A DNA stretch of 64,000 nucleotides from Saccharicrinis sp963677245 (GCA_963677245.1 OY781921.1:1426001-1490000); one strand, 5' to 3'; shown: positions 18,856 through 28,064, counted from the first letter of the stretch. Program-made: numbers and translations. Notes: generated from the letters alone by a model not told the origin.

Positions 18856-21117
18856 ATGGCGTTCGACATTGAAATGATTAAAAAAGTGTATGCCGAAATG
18901 GGAGCTAAAGTAGAAAAAGCTCGTACTATTTTGGACAAACCTTTAACGCTTACCGAAAAAATTCTTTATGCTCACCTTTCAGAAGATGCTACTGAAGCTT
19001 TTAAAAGAGGTGAATCTTACGTAAATTTTAATCCTGACCGTGTAGCCATGCAGGATGCAACTGCGCAAATGGCTCTATTACAATTTATGCAGGCAGGAAA
19101 AGATAAAGCGGCCGTACCTTCTACTGTACATGCCGATCACTTAATTCAGGCTAAAGTTGAAGCTGAGCAAGATTTAGAAACGGCTAAAGTAACTAATAAA
19201 GAGGTTTACGACTTTTTAAGTTCAGTTACCAATCGTTATGGTATTGGTTTCTGGAAACCGGGTGCAGGTATTATTCACCAGGTTGTTTTAGAAAACTATG
19301 CATTTCCAGGAGGTATGATGATTGGAACGGATTCTCATACAGTAAATGCAGGTGGTTTAGGTATGGTAGCCATTGGTGTTGGTGGTGCTGATGCAGTTGA
19401 CGTAATGGCCGGAATGCCTTGGGAACTTAAATTTCCAAAACTAATTGGTGTTAAGTTAACCGGAAAATTAAGCGGCTGGACTGCTCCTAAAGATATTATC
19501 CTAAAAGTTGCCGGTATTCTTACTGTAAAAGGTGGAACCGGATGTATTGTAGAATACTTTGGCGAAGGTGCTGAATCTTTATCATGTACAGGAAAAGGAA
19601 CCATTTGTAACATGGGTGCTGAAATTGGCGCAACTACTTCTACATTTGGCTATGACTTTTCAATGGAACGTTACTTAAGAGCTACCAATCGTCATGATGT
19701 GGCTGATGCTGCGAACGAGGTTAAAAGCTTATTAACTGCCGATACAGAAGTTTACGCTGAACCAGAAAAATATTTCGATCAAGTAATTGAAATTAATTTA
19801 GATGAGTTAGAACCTCACTTAAACGGTCCTTTTACGCCGGATAAAGCTACGCCTATCAGCAAAATGCGCGAAGAGGCTGAGAAAAACGGATGGCCAACAA
19901 AAGTTGAAGTAGGTTTAATTGGTTCTTGTACCAACTCATCTTACGAAGATATTTCTAAAGCAGCTTCTGTTGCTGAAGATGCGGTAAAAAAAGGATTAAA
20001 AGCAAAAGCTGAATTCTCTATTACTCCGGGTTCTGAGCAAGTTCGTTATACCATTGATCGTGATGGAATGGTTGATACATTCAAAAAGATTGACGGTGTA
20101 GTATTTGCCAATGCCTGTGGGCCGTGTATTGGTATGTGGGCACGTATGGGTGCAGAAAAGCAAGAGAAAAATACGATTGTACATTCATTCAACCGTAACT
20201 TTGCCAAACGTGCTGATGGAAATCCAAATACCTTTGCTTTTGTAGGTTCTCCTGAGCTGGTAACTGCTTTAGCTATTGCCGGAGATTTAGGATTTAATCC
20301 GTTAAAAGATAAGCTGGTTAATGCGAAAGGTGAAGAAGTAGCTTTAACTGCACCTACCGGAGATGAACTACCTCCAAAAGGTTTTGACGTTGAAGATCCG
20401 GGTTATCAAGCTCCTGCTGCAGATGGTTCTAGTGTTGAAGTAATTGTTTCTCCAGAGAGTGATCGTCTACAATTGCTTACTCCTTTTACGCCTTGGGACG
20501 GACAAAACATTAACGGTGCTAAACTATTAATTAAAGCCGAAGGAAAATGTACGACTGACCATATTTCAATGGCTGGACCATGGTTAAAATATCGTGGACA
20601 CCTTGATAACATCTCTAACAACATGTTAATTGGTGCAGTAAACAAATTCAATGGTGAAACCAATAAAGTGAAGTCACAAATCACAGGCGAATATGGCGAA
20701 GTTCCTGCAACACAAAGAGCTTACAAAGAAGCAGGAATTCCAACTGTTGTTGTGGGTGATCACAATTATGGTGAAGGTTCTTCTCGTGAGCATGCTGCCA
20801 TGGAGCCTCGTCACCTTGGTGTAAGAGCTGTATTGGTAAAAAGTTTTGCACGTATCCACGAAACCAATCTTAAAAAACAAGGTATGTTAGGTTTAACTTT
20901 TGCTAACGAAGCTGATTACGATAAAGTACAGGAAGATGATACTTTCAACTTTATTGATTTAAGTGATTTTGCTCCTGGAAAACCTTTAACTATTGAAATC
21001 GTTCACGCTGATGAAAGTAAAGAGCAAATTATAGCTAATCACACTTACAATGCACAGCAAATTGAATGGTTTAAAAACGGAAGTGCTTTGAATTTAATTA
21101 AGAAGCAAAACGCTTAA
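18856..21117 (+). CDS. acn: Aconitate hydratase
   Basis: Isomerises citrate and isocitrate in the TCA cycle; cytoplasmic [4Fe-4S] enzyme. 753 residues with full aconitase domains 1-3 (about 35-480), linker, and swivel domain 4 (about 540-700). Cluster ligands are visible: the Cys in LIGSCTNSSYED and the two Cys of NACGPCIGMW. Active-site GTDSHT and the swivel motif GEGSSREHAA are intact. The organisation and length are those of the mitochondrial-type aconitase common in Bacteroidota rather than AcnA or AcnB. A strong terminator follows directly. Codon use is enriched in preferred codons, which fits a highly expressed gene. Confidence 0.96.
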   Translation: MAFDIEMIKKVYAEMGAKVEKARTILDKPLTLTEKILYAHLSEDATEAFKRGESYVNFNPDRVAMQDATAQMALLQFMQAGKDKAAVPSTVHADHLIQAKVEAEQDLETAKVTNKEVYDFLSSVTNRYGIGFWKPGAGIIHQVVLENYAFPGGMMIGTDSHTVNAGGLGMVAIGVGGADAVDVMAGMPWELKFPKLIGVKLTGKLSGWTAPKDIILKVAGILTVKGGTGCIVEYFGEGAESLSCTGKGTICNMGAEIGATTSTFGYDFSMERYLRATNRHDVADAANEVKSLLTADTEVYAEPEKYFDQVIEINLDELEPHLNGPFTPDKATPISKMREEAEKNGWPTKVEVGLIGSCTNSSYEDISKAASVAEDAVKKGLKAKAEFSITPGSEQVRYTIDRDGMVDTFKKIDGVVFANACGPCIGMWARMGAEKQEKNTIVHSFNRNFAKRADGNPNTFAFVGSPELVTALAIAGDLGFNPLKDKLVNAKGEEVALTAPTGDELPPKGFDVEDPGYQAPAADGSSVEVIVSPESDRLQLLTPFTPWDGQNINGAKLLIKAEGKCTTDHISMAGPWLKYRGHLDNISNNMLIGAVNKFNGETNKVKSQITGEYGEVPATQRAYKEAGIPTVVVGDHNYGEGSSREHAAMEPRHLGVRAVLVKSFARIHETNLKKQGMLGLTFANEADYDKVQEDDTFNFIDLSDFAPGKPLTIEIVHADESKEQIIANHTYNAQQIEWFKNGSALNLIKKQNA

Positions 21118-21143
21118 GAAAAATTTATTCTTAAATGATATAT

Positions 21144-21179
21144 ACGGATGTCTTTCTAAAATGAAAGGCATCCGTTTTT
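21144..21179 (+). terminator. Rho-independent terminator of the aconitase gene
   Basis: Stem ACGGATGTCTTTC (21144-21156) with GAAAGGCATCCGT (21163-21175), one G-T wobble, 6-base loop, then T run. Confidence 0.85.
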
Positions 21180-21234
21180 CTTTCTAATAAACCAGACGTT
21201 TGAACCATCCTCTTCTATACAATGTTATTCCCAT

Positions 21235-22056
21235 ATGGAAAACATGGCATCACAAATACAGGAACTAAATAACTGGTTTAATAAACACCCTAAAGTACTC
21301 ATTGCACTTTCCGGAGGAGTCGATTCATGCCTGGTTGCCTATATGGCCAGACAGGCTTTAGAAAAAGAAAATGCAATTGCTGTTATCAGTAATTCAGCCA
21401 GCCTTAAAACCAAAGACTTAGTTGATGCACAATACTTTGCACAAAAGTATGATATACAGTTGATAGAAATTGATGCGCTTGAGATTGAAGATGAAAACTA
21501 CAGAGCCAATCCGGTGAACCGCTGCTACTACTGCAAAACAAATCTTTATACTTCTATTCAGAAATTAGTTGACTCTGATTATCAGGACTACATCATTGTA
21601 AATGGTAATAATTATGATGATACTGGAGACTATCGCCCGGGAATGCAGGCTGCTGATGAGTTTAGGGTTCATAGTCCTCTATTAGAGTGCCAAATTAGCA
21701 AAGAAGCCATTCGGAATATCAGTAAATATTATCATCTGGAAGTTTGGGATAAACCGGCAAGTCCATGCTTAAGCAGTAGATTTCCTTACGGAGAAAGTAT
21801 TTCCCGTGAAAAATTACTAATGGTAGAAAATGCTGAAAACCTTTTAAACAACAAAGGCTTTAAAGATGTAAGAGTAAGATATAAAGAAGGTAACGCCAGT
21901 ATTGAAGTTCCTCATAATGAAATTTCTCAATTAAAAACTTTACTGACACCCGAGCTACAACAGCAATTCTCTTCCTATGGTTTTAAGGGTTTAGCAATAG
22001 ACGAAGAAGGTTTTGTTTCCGGAAAATTAAACCGAGGAATTACTCCAAAGGATTAG
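21235..22056 (+). CDS. larE: LarE-type ATP-dependent sacrificial sulfur transferase
   Basis: 273 residues, usual LarE length. PP-loop ATP-binding motif SGGVDS at 26-31; NPVNRCYYCKTNLY at 93-106; and PASPCLSSRFPYG at 174-186, where Cys178 occupies the place of the cysteine that donates its sulfur in Lactobacillus plantarum LarE. In the known pathway LarE adds sulfur to the pyridinium dicarboxylic acid made by LarB to build the nickel-pincer nucleotide of lactate racemase, with LarC inserting nickel. No larA, larB or larC is present in the window. It stands alone between aconitase and a T9SS cargo. The second in-frame ATG at 21244 is an alternative start. Confidence 0.88.
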   Translation: MENMASQIQELNNWFNKHPKVLIALSGGVDSCLVAYMARQALEKENAIAVISNSASLKTKDLVDAQYFAQKYDIQLIEIDALEIEDENYRANPVNRCYYCKTNLYTSIQKLVDSDYQDYIIVNGNNYDDTGDYRPGMQAADEFRVHSPLLECQISKEAIRNISKYYHLEVWDKPASPCLSSRFPYGESISREKLLMVENAENLLNNKGFKDVRVRYKEGNASIEVPHNEISQLKTLLTPELQQQFSSYGFKGLAIDEEGFVSGKLNRGITPKD

Positions 22057-22159
22057 ATAAGTTCATTTACCACTTTTTACTATGGGCTTTATCAAAAAAT
22101 CTACAAAGAAGGTAGGGAATACTTTAAATTTGCGTTATAATCTTTAAGTTAAATTCCAC

Positions 22160-24139
22160 ATGAGAAATTTATTACTCATTCTTTTGATATCCCTTAGTGG
22201 GATTCAAGTCTTTGCCCAAGGTGGCAGCAGTTGTGCTGAAGCTGTAGCTGCCAATGAAATATCAGTATCGACTAACACCAGTGATCATACGGGTGATATT
22301 GAACAATGGTTTACATATACTGCTACCATGAATGGAAAGATCACCATTTCTAACTGTGGAGCAACAACTGAAGACACAAATGTTCAGGTTTATACAGCTT
22401 GTGGAGTAAGTATTCCTTTAGTATCTAATGATAATTATTGTAATTCACAATCTCAAGTTGTTTTTCAATGTACAACAGGAAGTACTTATTACATTCGTTG
22501 GCGCATTAGTATTTCAAGTACAAATAAAGCCTACAACTGGACATTAACAGAAGAAGCTGCCGAGCAAGGTGACTTTTGTGATGATCCCAAATCAGCAATC
22601 ATTGGTAGTAATTTGGCTGACCACAGTTCCGGTGCTGACCAATGGTATACCTACACGGCTGTCAATACTGGTAAATTAAAATTAACTACATGCGATCAAA
22701 CCACTGAAGATACCTTTGTTGAAGTTTACAATTCATGTGATGGATACCCAATTAGCTATAACAATAATAGCTGTAATTATCAGTCATCATTAATTCTTGA
22801 AACTACAGCCGGAAATACCTATTTAATAAAATGGAAAAGCAATAATATCTCAGGTAGCTATAATTGGATTTTGACCGATGATTTAACGGAGCAAGGTGAC
22901 TTTTGTGACGATCCGTTTATTGCAACAACAGGTACCAACCAATGCGACCACAGTACTGGTGTAAACCAATGGTTTGCTTATACAGCAAGCGTTACCGGAG
23001 AAATTATTGTTTCATCTTGTTCTCAAACCAGTGAAGATACTTATGTAGAAGTATACGAGGATTGCAGCACCTTATTGAGCGCAAACAATGATTATTGTTC
23101 TACGCAGTCTCAGCTTGCTTTCTCATGCACTCAGGGCGAAACATACTATGTTAAATGGAGCAACACCTATACATCCGGATCATACAACTGGACACTAACT
23201 GAAAACGAAGATACAGAAGGTTATTATTGTGAATCAGCCTATACTGCTATTGAAGGAACCAATAATTGTGATCACTCAACGGGATATGATCAATGGTTTG
23301 CATACACCCCGGAATCTAATGGAAGGGTAACTATTTCCAGCTGTGGTTTAACCACTGAAAACACCAGTCTCGAAATCTATAAAGGCTGCGACGAATCGGT
23401 TTATCTGCAAATTAATAATTCATGCAGTACCCAGGAATCCGCAACATTCCAGGTATATGCAAATGAAACCTATTATATAAGGTGGAAAAAAACATATACT
23501 TCAGGCACCTACAATTGGAGTCTAAGTCGTGAGGATTTAAATCCGGGCGAAGAGTGTAGCCAGGCATTAAGTTGTAATCTGGGAGATAATAGTACTACCC
23601 ACACCAGCGACTATGATCAATGGTACGAATTTACTTCTTCTGAAGATGGAATTTTGGTAATTAAAAGCTGCGATTTAACTGAATTTGATACTAAGTTAGA
23701 AATTTACAACGACTGCAATACACTCATTGAATCTGCAGATGATGAGTGTGGCTTTCAGACTCAGTTGAGCTATGCCATTGCGGATGGAGAAACTATCTAT
23801 ATCAGATGGCTTGGAGAAAAAGCAGTGAATAAAACCTATAATTGGAATTTATCTTACGATTACTCCACGTCCTTATTATCAAATAACAATACTGCAATAA
23901 GTGTATACCCAAATCCCAATAAGGGTAATTTCAATATCGATCTATCTACTTTAAATGAAGATGCACTTACTTTGTTCCTTGTAGATATCAGTGGAAATAC
24001 TATACATAAACAAAGTATACAAGGGAATAAAAATCAACTTATTTCAATTCCTTATATTTCTATAGGATTATATACGATCCTATTGAAAAATGAACATAAT
24101 TATATTATCTTTAGAGATAAAGTAAACATCATTCGATAA
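22160..24139 (+). CDS. Secreted five-repeat protein with T9SS type-A sorting domain
   Basis: 659 residues. Signal peptide (MRNLLLILLISLSGIQVFAQ). Then five tandem repeats of about 100-110 residues, each carrying 'DHSTG-x-x-QW(F/Y)-x-YT', 'G-x-(I/L)-x-(I/V)-x-x-C', 'TTEDT-x-(V/L)-E-(V/I)-Y', a late Cys, 'ETYY-(I/V)-(K/R)-W' and 'YNW-x-L'. The layout resembles bacterial pre-peptidase C-terminal (PPC)-like jelly rolls; four Cys per repeat probably form disulfides. The final 75 residues (SVYPNPNKGNFNIDL ... GLYTILLKN) are the type-A T9SS sorting domain, so the protein is exported and attached to the cell surface or released. No enzyme domain is seen. It likely works as a binding or adhesion protein. 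Confidence 0.8.
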   Translation: MRNLLLILLISLSGIQVFAQGGSSCAEAVAANEISVSTNTSDHTGDIEQWFTYTATMNGKITISNCGATTEDTNVQVYTACGVSIPLVSNDNYCNSQSQVVFQCTTGSTYYIRWRISISSTNKAYNWTLTEEAAEQGDFCDDPKSAIIGSNLADHSSGADQWYTYTAVNTGKLKLTTCDQTTEDTFVEVYNSCDGYPISYNNNSCNYQSSLILETTAGNTYLIKWKSNNISGSYNWILTDDLTEQGDFCDDPFIATTGTNQCDHSTGVNQWFAYTASVTGEIIVSSCSQTSEDTYVEVYEDCSTLLSANNDYCSTQSQLAFSCTQGETYYVKWSNTYTSGSYNWTLTENEDTEGYYCESAYTAIEGTNNCDHSTGYDQWFAYTPESNGRVTISSCGLTTENTSLEIYKGCDESVYLQINNSCSTQESATFQVYANETYYIRWKKTYTSGTYNWSLSREDLNPGEECSQALSCNLGDNSTTHTSDYDQWYEFTSSEDGILVIKSCDLTEFDTKLEIYNDCNTLIESADDECGFQTQLSYAIADGETIYIRWLGEKAVNKTYNWNLSYDYSTSLLSNNNTAISVYPNPNKGNFNIDLSTLNEDALTLFLVDISGNTIHKQSIQGNKNQLISIPYISIGLYTILLKNEHNYIIFRDKVNIIR

Positions 24140-24598
24140 GTTTTTGGAAAAACAGAAATGATGCGTCCCGTAATTGATATTTCAGTTACGGGACTTTTTA
24201 CATGTCACTATTTATGATGATTTAAAAGATAATATCTCAATAATTGTTAATTGGTTCTTTATTTTCTTTTATTAATTCTACCTTTGTAACCGTAAAGGGA
24301 ACAAATAAGCTTTAAAATTCACTGTTCAATCATTCGCATTGCTGCAATAAGCTCACCTGTTTGACCATAATTTATTAGATACCATATTTAATTCCCCATT
24401 ACAAAATAGCTAGAAGAAAAAATATAAACATCCTATATCATAGGATGAAACAAAGGCATCGAATATCTGAGACAATTAATACTTGTCATTTGTTAGCCTG
24501 CAAATAATTAAACCTAATGGTTTGGTTTTTATAGTGTAGACACCATTTTTTCTTGTAGCCACTCATTACATTAGAAAAGTATTTATTAAAAGAATAAT
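24140..24598. other. 459-base intergenic region: terminator plus long cold-shock leader
   Basis: Contains the terminator of the five-repeat gene (24165-24199), then a TACCTTTG -7 box at 24279-24286 with no well-spaced TTTG. If used, the leader of the cold-shock gene is about 300 bases. Two small hairpins lie in it: CATCCTAT/ATAGGATG (24429-24447) and AAACC/GGTTT (24510-24523). Confidence 0.5.
24165..24199 (+). terminator. Rho-independent terminator of the five-repeat cargo gene
   Basis: GTCCCGTAA (24165-24173) pairs with TTACGGGAC (24186-24194), followed by five T. Confidence 0.85.
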
Positions 24599-25042
24599 AT
24601 GGGGAGATCTCAAGAGACATTTGGTAAGAAAAACAAAGAACAAAAAAGATTAAAAAAGCGTCAGGATAAAGCTAAACGCAAAGAAGAACGTAAAGCCAAC
24701 TCAACAAGTGGTGAATTAGACAACATGATTGCTTATGTTGACGAGAATGGAGTAATTGTAGATACTCCACCAGATTTAACAAAGAAAAGCGAAGTTAAAG
24801 CTGAAAACATTAACGTATCCGTACCTAAGGATGACGGCATTGAAGATCCTATTCACACTGGTATAGTGGAGTTTTTTAACGAAGATAAAGGATACGGATT
24901 TATCAAAGATTTAGAAAGTAAAGAGAACTTTTTTGTACACATTAACGGTTTATTGGATAAAATAGATAAAGGCAATAAAGTTTCTTTCGAATTGGAACAA
25001 GGTGTTAGAGGGTTAATTGCCGTTCGAGTTAAGAAAGCATAA
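24599..25042 (+). CDS. Cold-shock-domain protein with basic N-terminal extension
   Basis: 147 residues. Residues 1-45 are an extremely Lys/Arg-rich, probably disordered tail (KKNKEQKRLKKRQDKAKRK). Residues 84-147 form a cold-shock domain with HTGIVEFFNEDKGYGFI (RNP1, GYGFI) and FFVHI (RNP2), which bind single-stranded RNA or DNA. This extended form is common in Bacteroidota and is thought to act as an RNA chaperone. A long, hairpin-containing leader precedes it, as in many cold-inducible genes, so post-transcriptional temperature control is plausible but inferred. A strong terminator follows. Confidence 0.88.
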   Translation: MGRSQETFGKKNKEQKRLKKRQDKAKRKEERKANSTSGELDNMIAYVDENGVIVDTPPDLTKKSEVKAENINVSVPKDDGIEDPIHTGIVEFFNEDKGYGFIKDLESKENFFVHINGLLDKIDKGNKVSFELEQGVRGLIAVRVKKA

Positions 25043-25067
25043 TAAAAAGAGTAATAAAATAAATATA

Positions 25068-25096
25068 AAGGCCACTAGTTGAACTAGTGGCCTTTT
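25068..25096 (+). terminator. Rho-independent terminator of the cold-shock gene
   Basis: Perfect 11-bp stem AAGGCCACTAG (25068-25078) / CTAGTGGCCTT (25084-25094), loop of five, followed by a T run. It also lies 22 bases beyond the stop of the convergent hemB-like gene and could serve both strands. Confidence 0.85.
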
Positions 25097-25117
25097 TTGC
25101 ATATAATTATTGTGATA

Positions 25118-26110
25118 CTAAATCACATAGTATCCATCTCCATTTAAATACCGCGCCATTTCTTTGGCATAATAGGATATAATATAATTGGCTCCTGATC
25201 TTTTTATAGCCGTAAATGACTCTAACATTGAAGCCTTTAAGTCAACTATTCCTTGCTCTGCAGCATTAACCAACATAGCATATTCTCCAAATACCTGAAA
25301 TGCACCAATCGGTGTTTTAGGATGTTTAATCTTAGCCCGAGATATAATATCGAGATAAGATTGTGCCGGCTGCACAAAAACCCAATCAGATCCTTCCTCT
25401 ATATCTGTACTGATATGATCCAACCCCTGCTCCTTAGTTCGGTAATCAATCCAATAATTACGTCTGTCTCCAAATGAGATTGTATGACTGGTCTTATCTT
25501 TTAAAGTAGCATAAAACGAAGATGAATATTTGGCTGCAAATGAAGCTATCTGAACATTCTTAAAGCGCCTTGCATCCAAACGCTGACGAATCGACTGTAC
25601 CTGACCATCCATTCTTGCCGAAGGCGCTACTATATCCGCTCCTGCTCTGGCATGACTTTCCGCAATTTTAGCCAGCACTTCTATAGATTTATCATTATCC
25701 ACGGTTAAACCATTCAGCACTCCACAGTGCCCATGGTTTGTATAAGCGCAAGTACAAACATCTGTAATAACAGTAATTTCAGGGAATTGATTTTTTATCT
25801 TTTTTAAAGTCTGTTCAATCAGGTTATTGTGCTTAAAAGCACCTAAGCCATCCTTCGTTTTATCTTTATCATCTGCCTGTCCAAACAATATTATTTTATT
25901 GATACCTAAACTAATTGTTTCTTCTAAATCCTGTAACAGTAAATCTGATGAAAAACGATATACATCTTTTAAATTCGGAATGCTTTCCTTTCGGGAATCA
26001 CCACTAACTACATAATAGGGATATATAAAATCACGAGAATGCACCGATACATCTGCATGATTATCTCTTATTTCCGGACTTAACCTGAATTGTCTGAATC
26101 TTTTAAACAT
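25118..26110 (-). CDS. HemB-like protein (porphobilinogen synthase family) lacking one Schiff-base lysine
   Basis: 330 residues, full HemB length and clear family membership: zinc-cysteine motif DVCTCAYTNHGHCG (Cys119, 121, 129), IVAPSARMDGQVQSIRQ, and AAKYSSSFY with Lys194 at the P-side Schiff-base position. The A-side motif, normally M-V-K-P, reads VFVQPAQSYLDII. The invariant Lys247 (E. coli numbering) is Gln247, codon CAG at 25370-25372 on the complement. The following YQVSGEYAM motif reads FQVFGEYAM, losing the substrate-contacting Ser (Phe274). The N-terminal SMPGV-type motif is also divergent. HemB normally condenses two 5-aminolevulinates to porphobilinogen; this protein would be expected to be inactive or altered. 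It is last gene of the sulfite-reduction/siroheme cluster, 104 bases after the SUMT-HemD fusion. Confidence 0.88.
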   Translation of the reverse strand: MFKRFRQFRLSPEIRDNHADVSVHSRDFIYPYYVVSGDSRKESIPNLKDVYRFSSDLLLQDLEETISLGINKIILFGQADDKDKTKDGLGAFKHNNLIEQTLKKIKNQFPEITVITDVCTCAYTNHGHCGVLNGLTVDNDKSIEVLAKIAESHARAGADIVAPSARMDGQVQSIRQRLDARRFKNVQIASFAAKYSSSFYATLKDKTSHTISFGDRRNYWIDYRTKEQGLDHISTDIEEGSDWVFVQPAQSYLDIISRAKIKHPKTPIGAFQVFGEYAMLVNAAEQGIVDLKASMLESFTAIKRSGANYIISYYAKEMARYLNGDGYYVI

Positions 26111-26214
26111 AGCATTGTTTTTAAGGTGATAACTAAATTAGTCAAGCACCACAAATGAAGACTGATTTTGGAACATCAATCCTTTAGAGCTTAGTGGGAA
26201 TTTTTTAAGCTAAA

Positions 26215-27978
26215 TTACACAGCACTTAAAGTATCATTACTGAAATCATTAAGCACAGCCTTTAGTGTCTTTTCTGTCTGCGCTCCTCTGCATTTTACTT
26301 TTACATGTGAAGGAATCTCTTCGTAAACTTCAAAAAATGCTTTTACGGTCGCTGGTGATGAGAAAATAATTCCCTCGAAACGTGATAAATTCTGCTTTAT
26401 TATCGCTTTATTCTTCACCACATTATAAACCCACAAAGAATCTACCTTGTTACCCAATTCTACAAGCCCACTCTGCAAATCTCCGGTCGATAAACTTGAA
26501 CCAGGTACCAATATTTTTTCTCCTGACACTTTATTTTCCTGGTAGGCTTGCAACATGGCCGAAAGTGATTCTTTTTTACCAACAGGTTCTGTAACAATAC
26601 CGTGTTGACGCAAAGCTTTTGAAGTAGTTTTCCCAATAGAATCGATGGTAATATTCCATAAACTTCGTGCATCTTTCCCTAATCTATATAAATGCTTAAA
26701 GAAGTGCTGTACTGCATAACGGTTTGTGAATACAATTCGATTATAATTGGATATATTATTTATAAATTGTTCAACTTGTACCGTATCTTCTATACTTTCA
26801 ATAGAAATTAATGGCGTATGCACTAAATGAACTGTGGATTTCACCTCATCCAAAGAAGCTCCTGTATATAACCACTTAACATTTTTACCAACATATTCAC
26901 CTGCTGTTTTACCTACAATAATGATAGATGGCGAGGGCAAACCTGAACCTTTATCTCTTAATTCCTCCAGGTTTCCACGATATATTTGTTGCTCCGGTGT
27001 AGATGCATTATGCACCACCCCAACCGGAGTCGCTTCCTCCCAGCCTTCATCAATAATTTTCTGAGCTAACTCTTGCTGATTAGATGCACCCATAAAGAAA
27101 ACCAAAGTATCTGCTTGAGGTATTTTTATTTTATGCAAATCATGACCCGATAAAAATGCCACCGATGATGCTAATGACCTTTCTGTAAAAGGAATAACCG
27201 CTCCTGCAGCAGCTGCAAAGGCACTTGAAATACCAGGAATAATTTCCGATTTAATTAATCGGCTTTGTAAATAATGATATTCCTCGGCTCCTCTTCCAAA
27301 AATAAGTGGATCACCGCCTTTGATACGCACAACCCATTTACCTTTTAAAGCTTCCTGATACATTAATTCATTAATCTTCTCCTGATCGAATTTATGTCTT
27401 CCTTTACGCTTTCCTACATAGATTTTTTTAGCACAGAAACGTCTTAAAAACTCATCATTTACCAAATCATCATAAAAAATAACTTCTGCTTTATGCAAGT
27501 GAAACTCTGCTTTACGAGTAATTAAACGATGATCTCCAGGACCATAACCAGCTAATACCACATAACCCCACTTTTCGCGAACATCATTCTTGCCAAATGT
27601 AGTTTTTAATTCCGAACTTCCCTTTTTGCCTACTATAGCCCAATATGAATTCAATGGATGTTCTGAAACCTGATCGTCAGATACTTTTTCTTTGGCATAT
27701 ACTGCATATACTTCCAGCTCAGCATCCAAAGGATAGGGCAATTCATCTGCCGAGATAATATAAGCATCAATATCCTGAGATATAACTGCATCAACTAACT
27801 GATCACGAACTATCTCATTGTCTTCCAAGGCAATTTGCCTGCCCTTAGCTTGATTAAAAACTGTAAATTCAATGTTTAGATTATGCATCGACAACATATC
27901 TTCTAACCAGTTTTTAGTCACTAATCTTTCCTGATTATCATGTATACCTATGTTAATTCTTTCCATAATCTTCGACAT
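26215..27978 (-). CDS. Fusion: HemC-like remnant + uroporphyrinogen-III C-methyltransferase + uroporphyrinogen-III synthase
   Basis: 587 residues in three parts. Residues 1-125 align with domain 1 of HemC (hydroxymethylbilane synthase): INIGIHDNQ for the opening strand, and DAYIISADELPYPLDAELEV where HemC has D-I-A-V-H-S-x-K-D-x-P. The catalytic Asp is replaced by Glu79, and HemC domains 2 and 3 with the dipyrromethane Cys are absent. Residues 137-375 are a SUMT/CobA methyltransferase: GYGPGDHRLITRKA, RIKGGDPLIFGRG, IIPGISSAFAAAA. Residues 385-587 are HemD: IVFTNRYAVQHFF, KILVPGSS, GIIFSSPATVKAFF. SUMT uses SAM to make precorrin-2, the siroheme precursor. A second Met at residue 5 is an alternative start. 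No dehydrogenase/ferrochelatase (Met8/CysG N-domain) is seen in the window. Confidence 0.88.
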   Translation of the reverse strand: MSKIMERINIGIHDNQERLVTKNWLEDMLSMHNLNIEFTVFNQAKGRQIALEDNEIVRDQLVDAVISQDIDAYIISADELPYPLDAELEVYAVYAKEKVSDDQVSEHPLNSYWAIVGKKGSSELKTTFGKNDVREKWGYVVLAGYGPGDHRLITRKAEFHLHKAEVIFYDDLVNDEFLRRFCAKKIYVGKRKGRHKFDQEKINELMYQEALKGKWVVRIKGGDPLIFGRGAEEYHYLQSRLIKSEIIPGISSAFAAAAGAVIPFTERSLASSVAFLSGHDLHKIKIPQADTLVFFMGASNQQELAQKIIDEGWEEATPVGVVHNASTPEQQIYRGNLEELRDKGSGLPSPSIIIVGKTAGEYVGKNVKWLYTGASLDEVKSTVHLVHTPLISIESIEDTVQVEQFINNISNYNRIVFTNRYAVQHFFKHLYRLGKDARSLWNITIDSIGKTTSKALRQHGIVTEPVGKKESLSAMLQAYQENKVSGEKILVPGSSLSTGDLQSGLVELGNKVDSLWVYNVVKNKAIIKQNLSRFEGIIFSSPATVKAFFEVYEEIPSHVKVKCRGAQTEKTLKAVLNDFSNDTLSAV

Positions 27979-28064
27979 TTAAAATTAAAGCTTAATCCTT
28001 GTAAATCTTACTGAATACATATCTAACAGCACAATCATCGATTCGTTTAAAAGCAAATCGTTAA

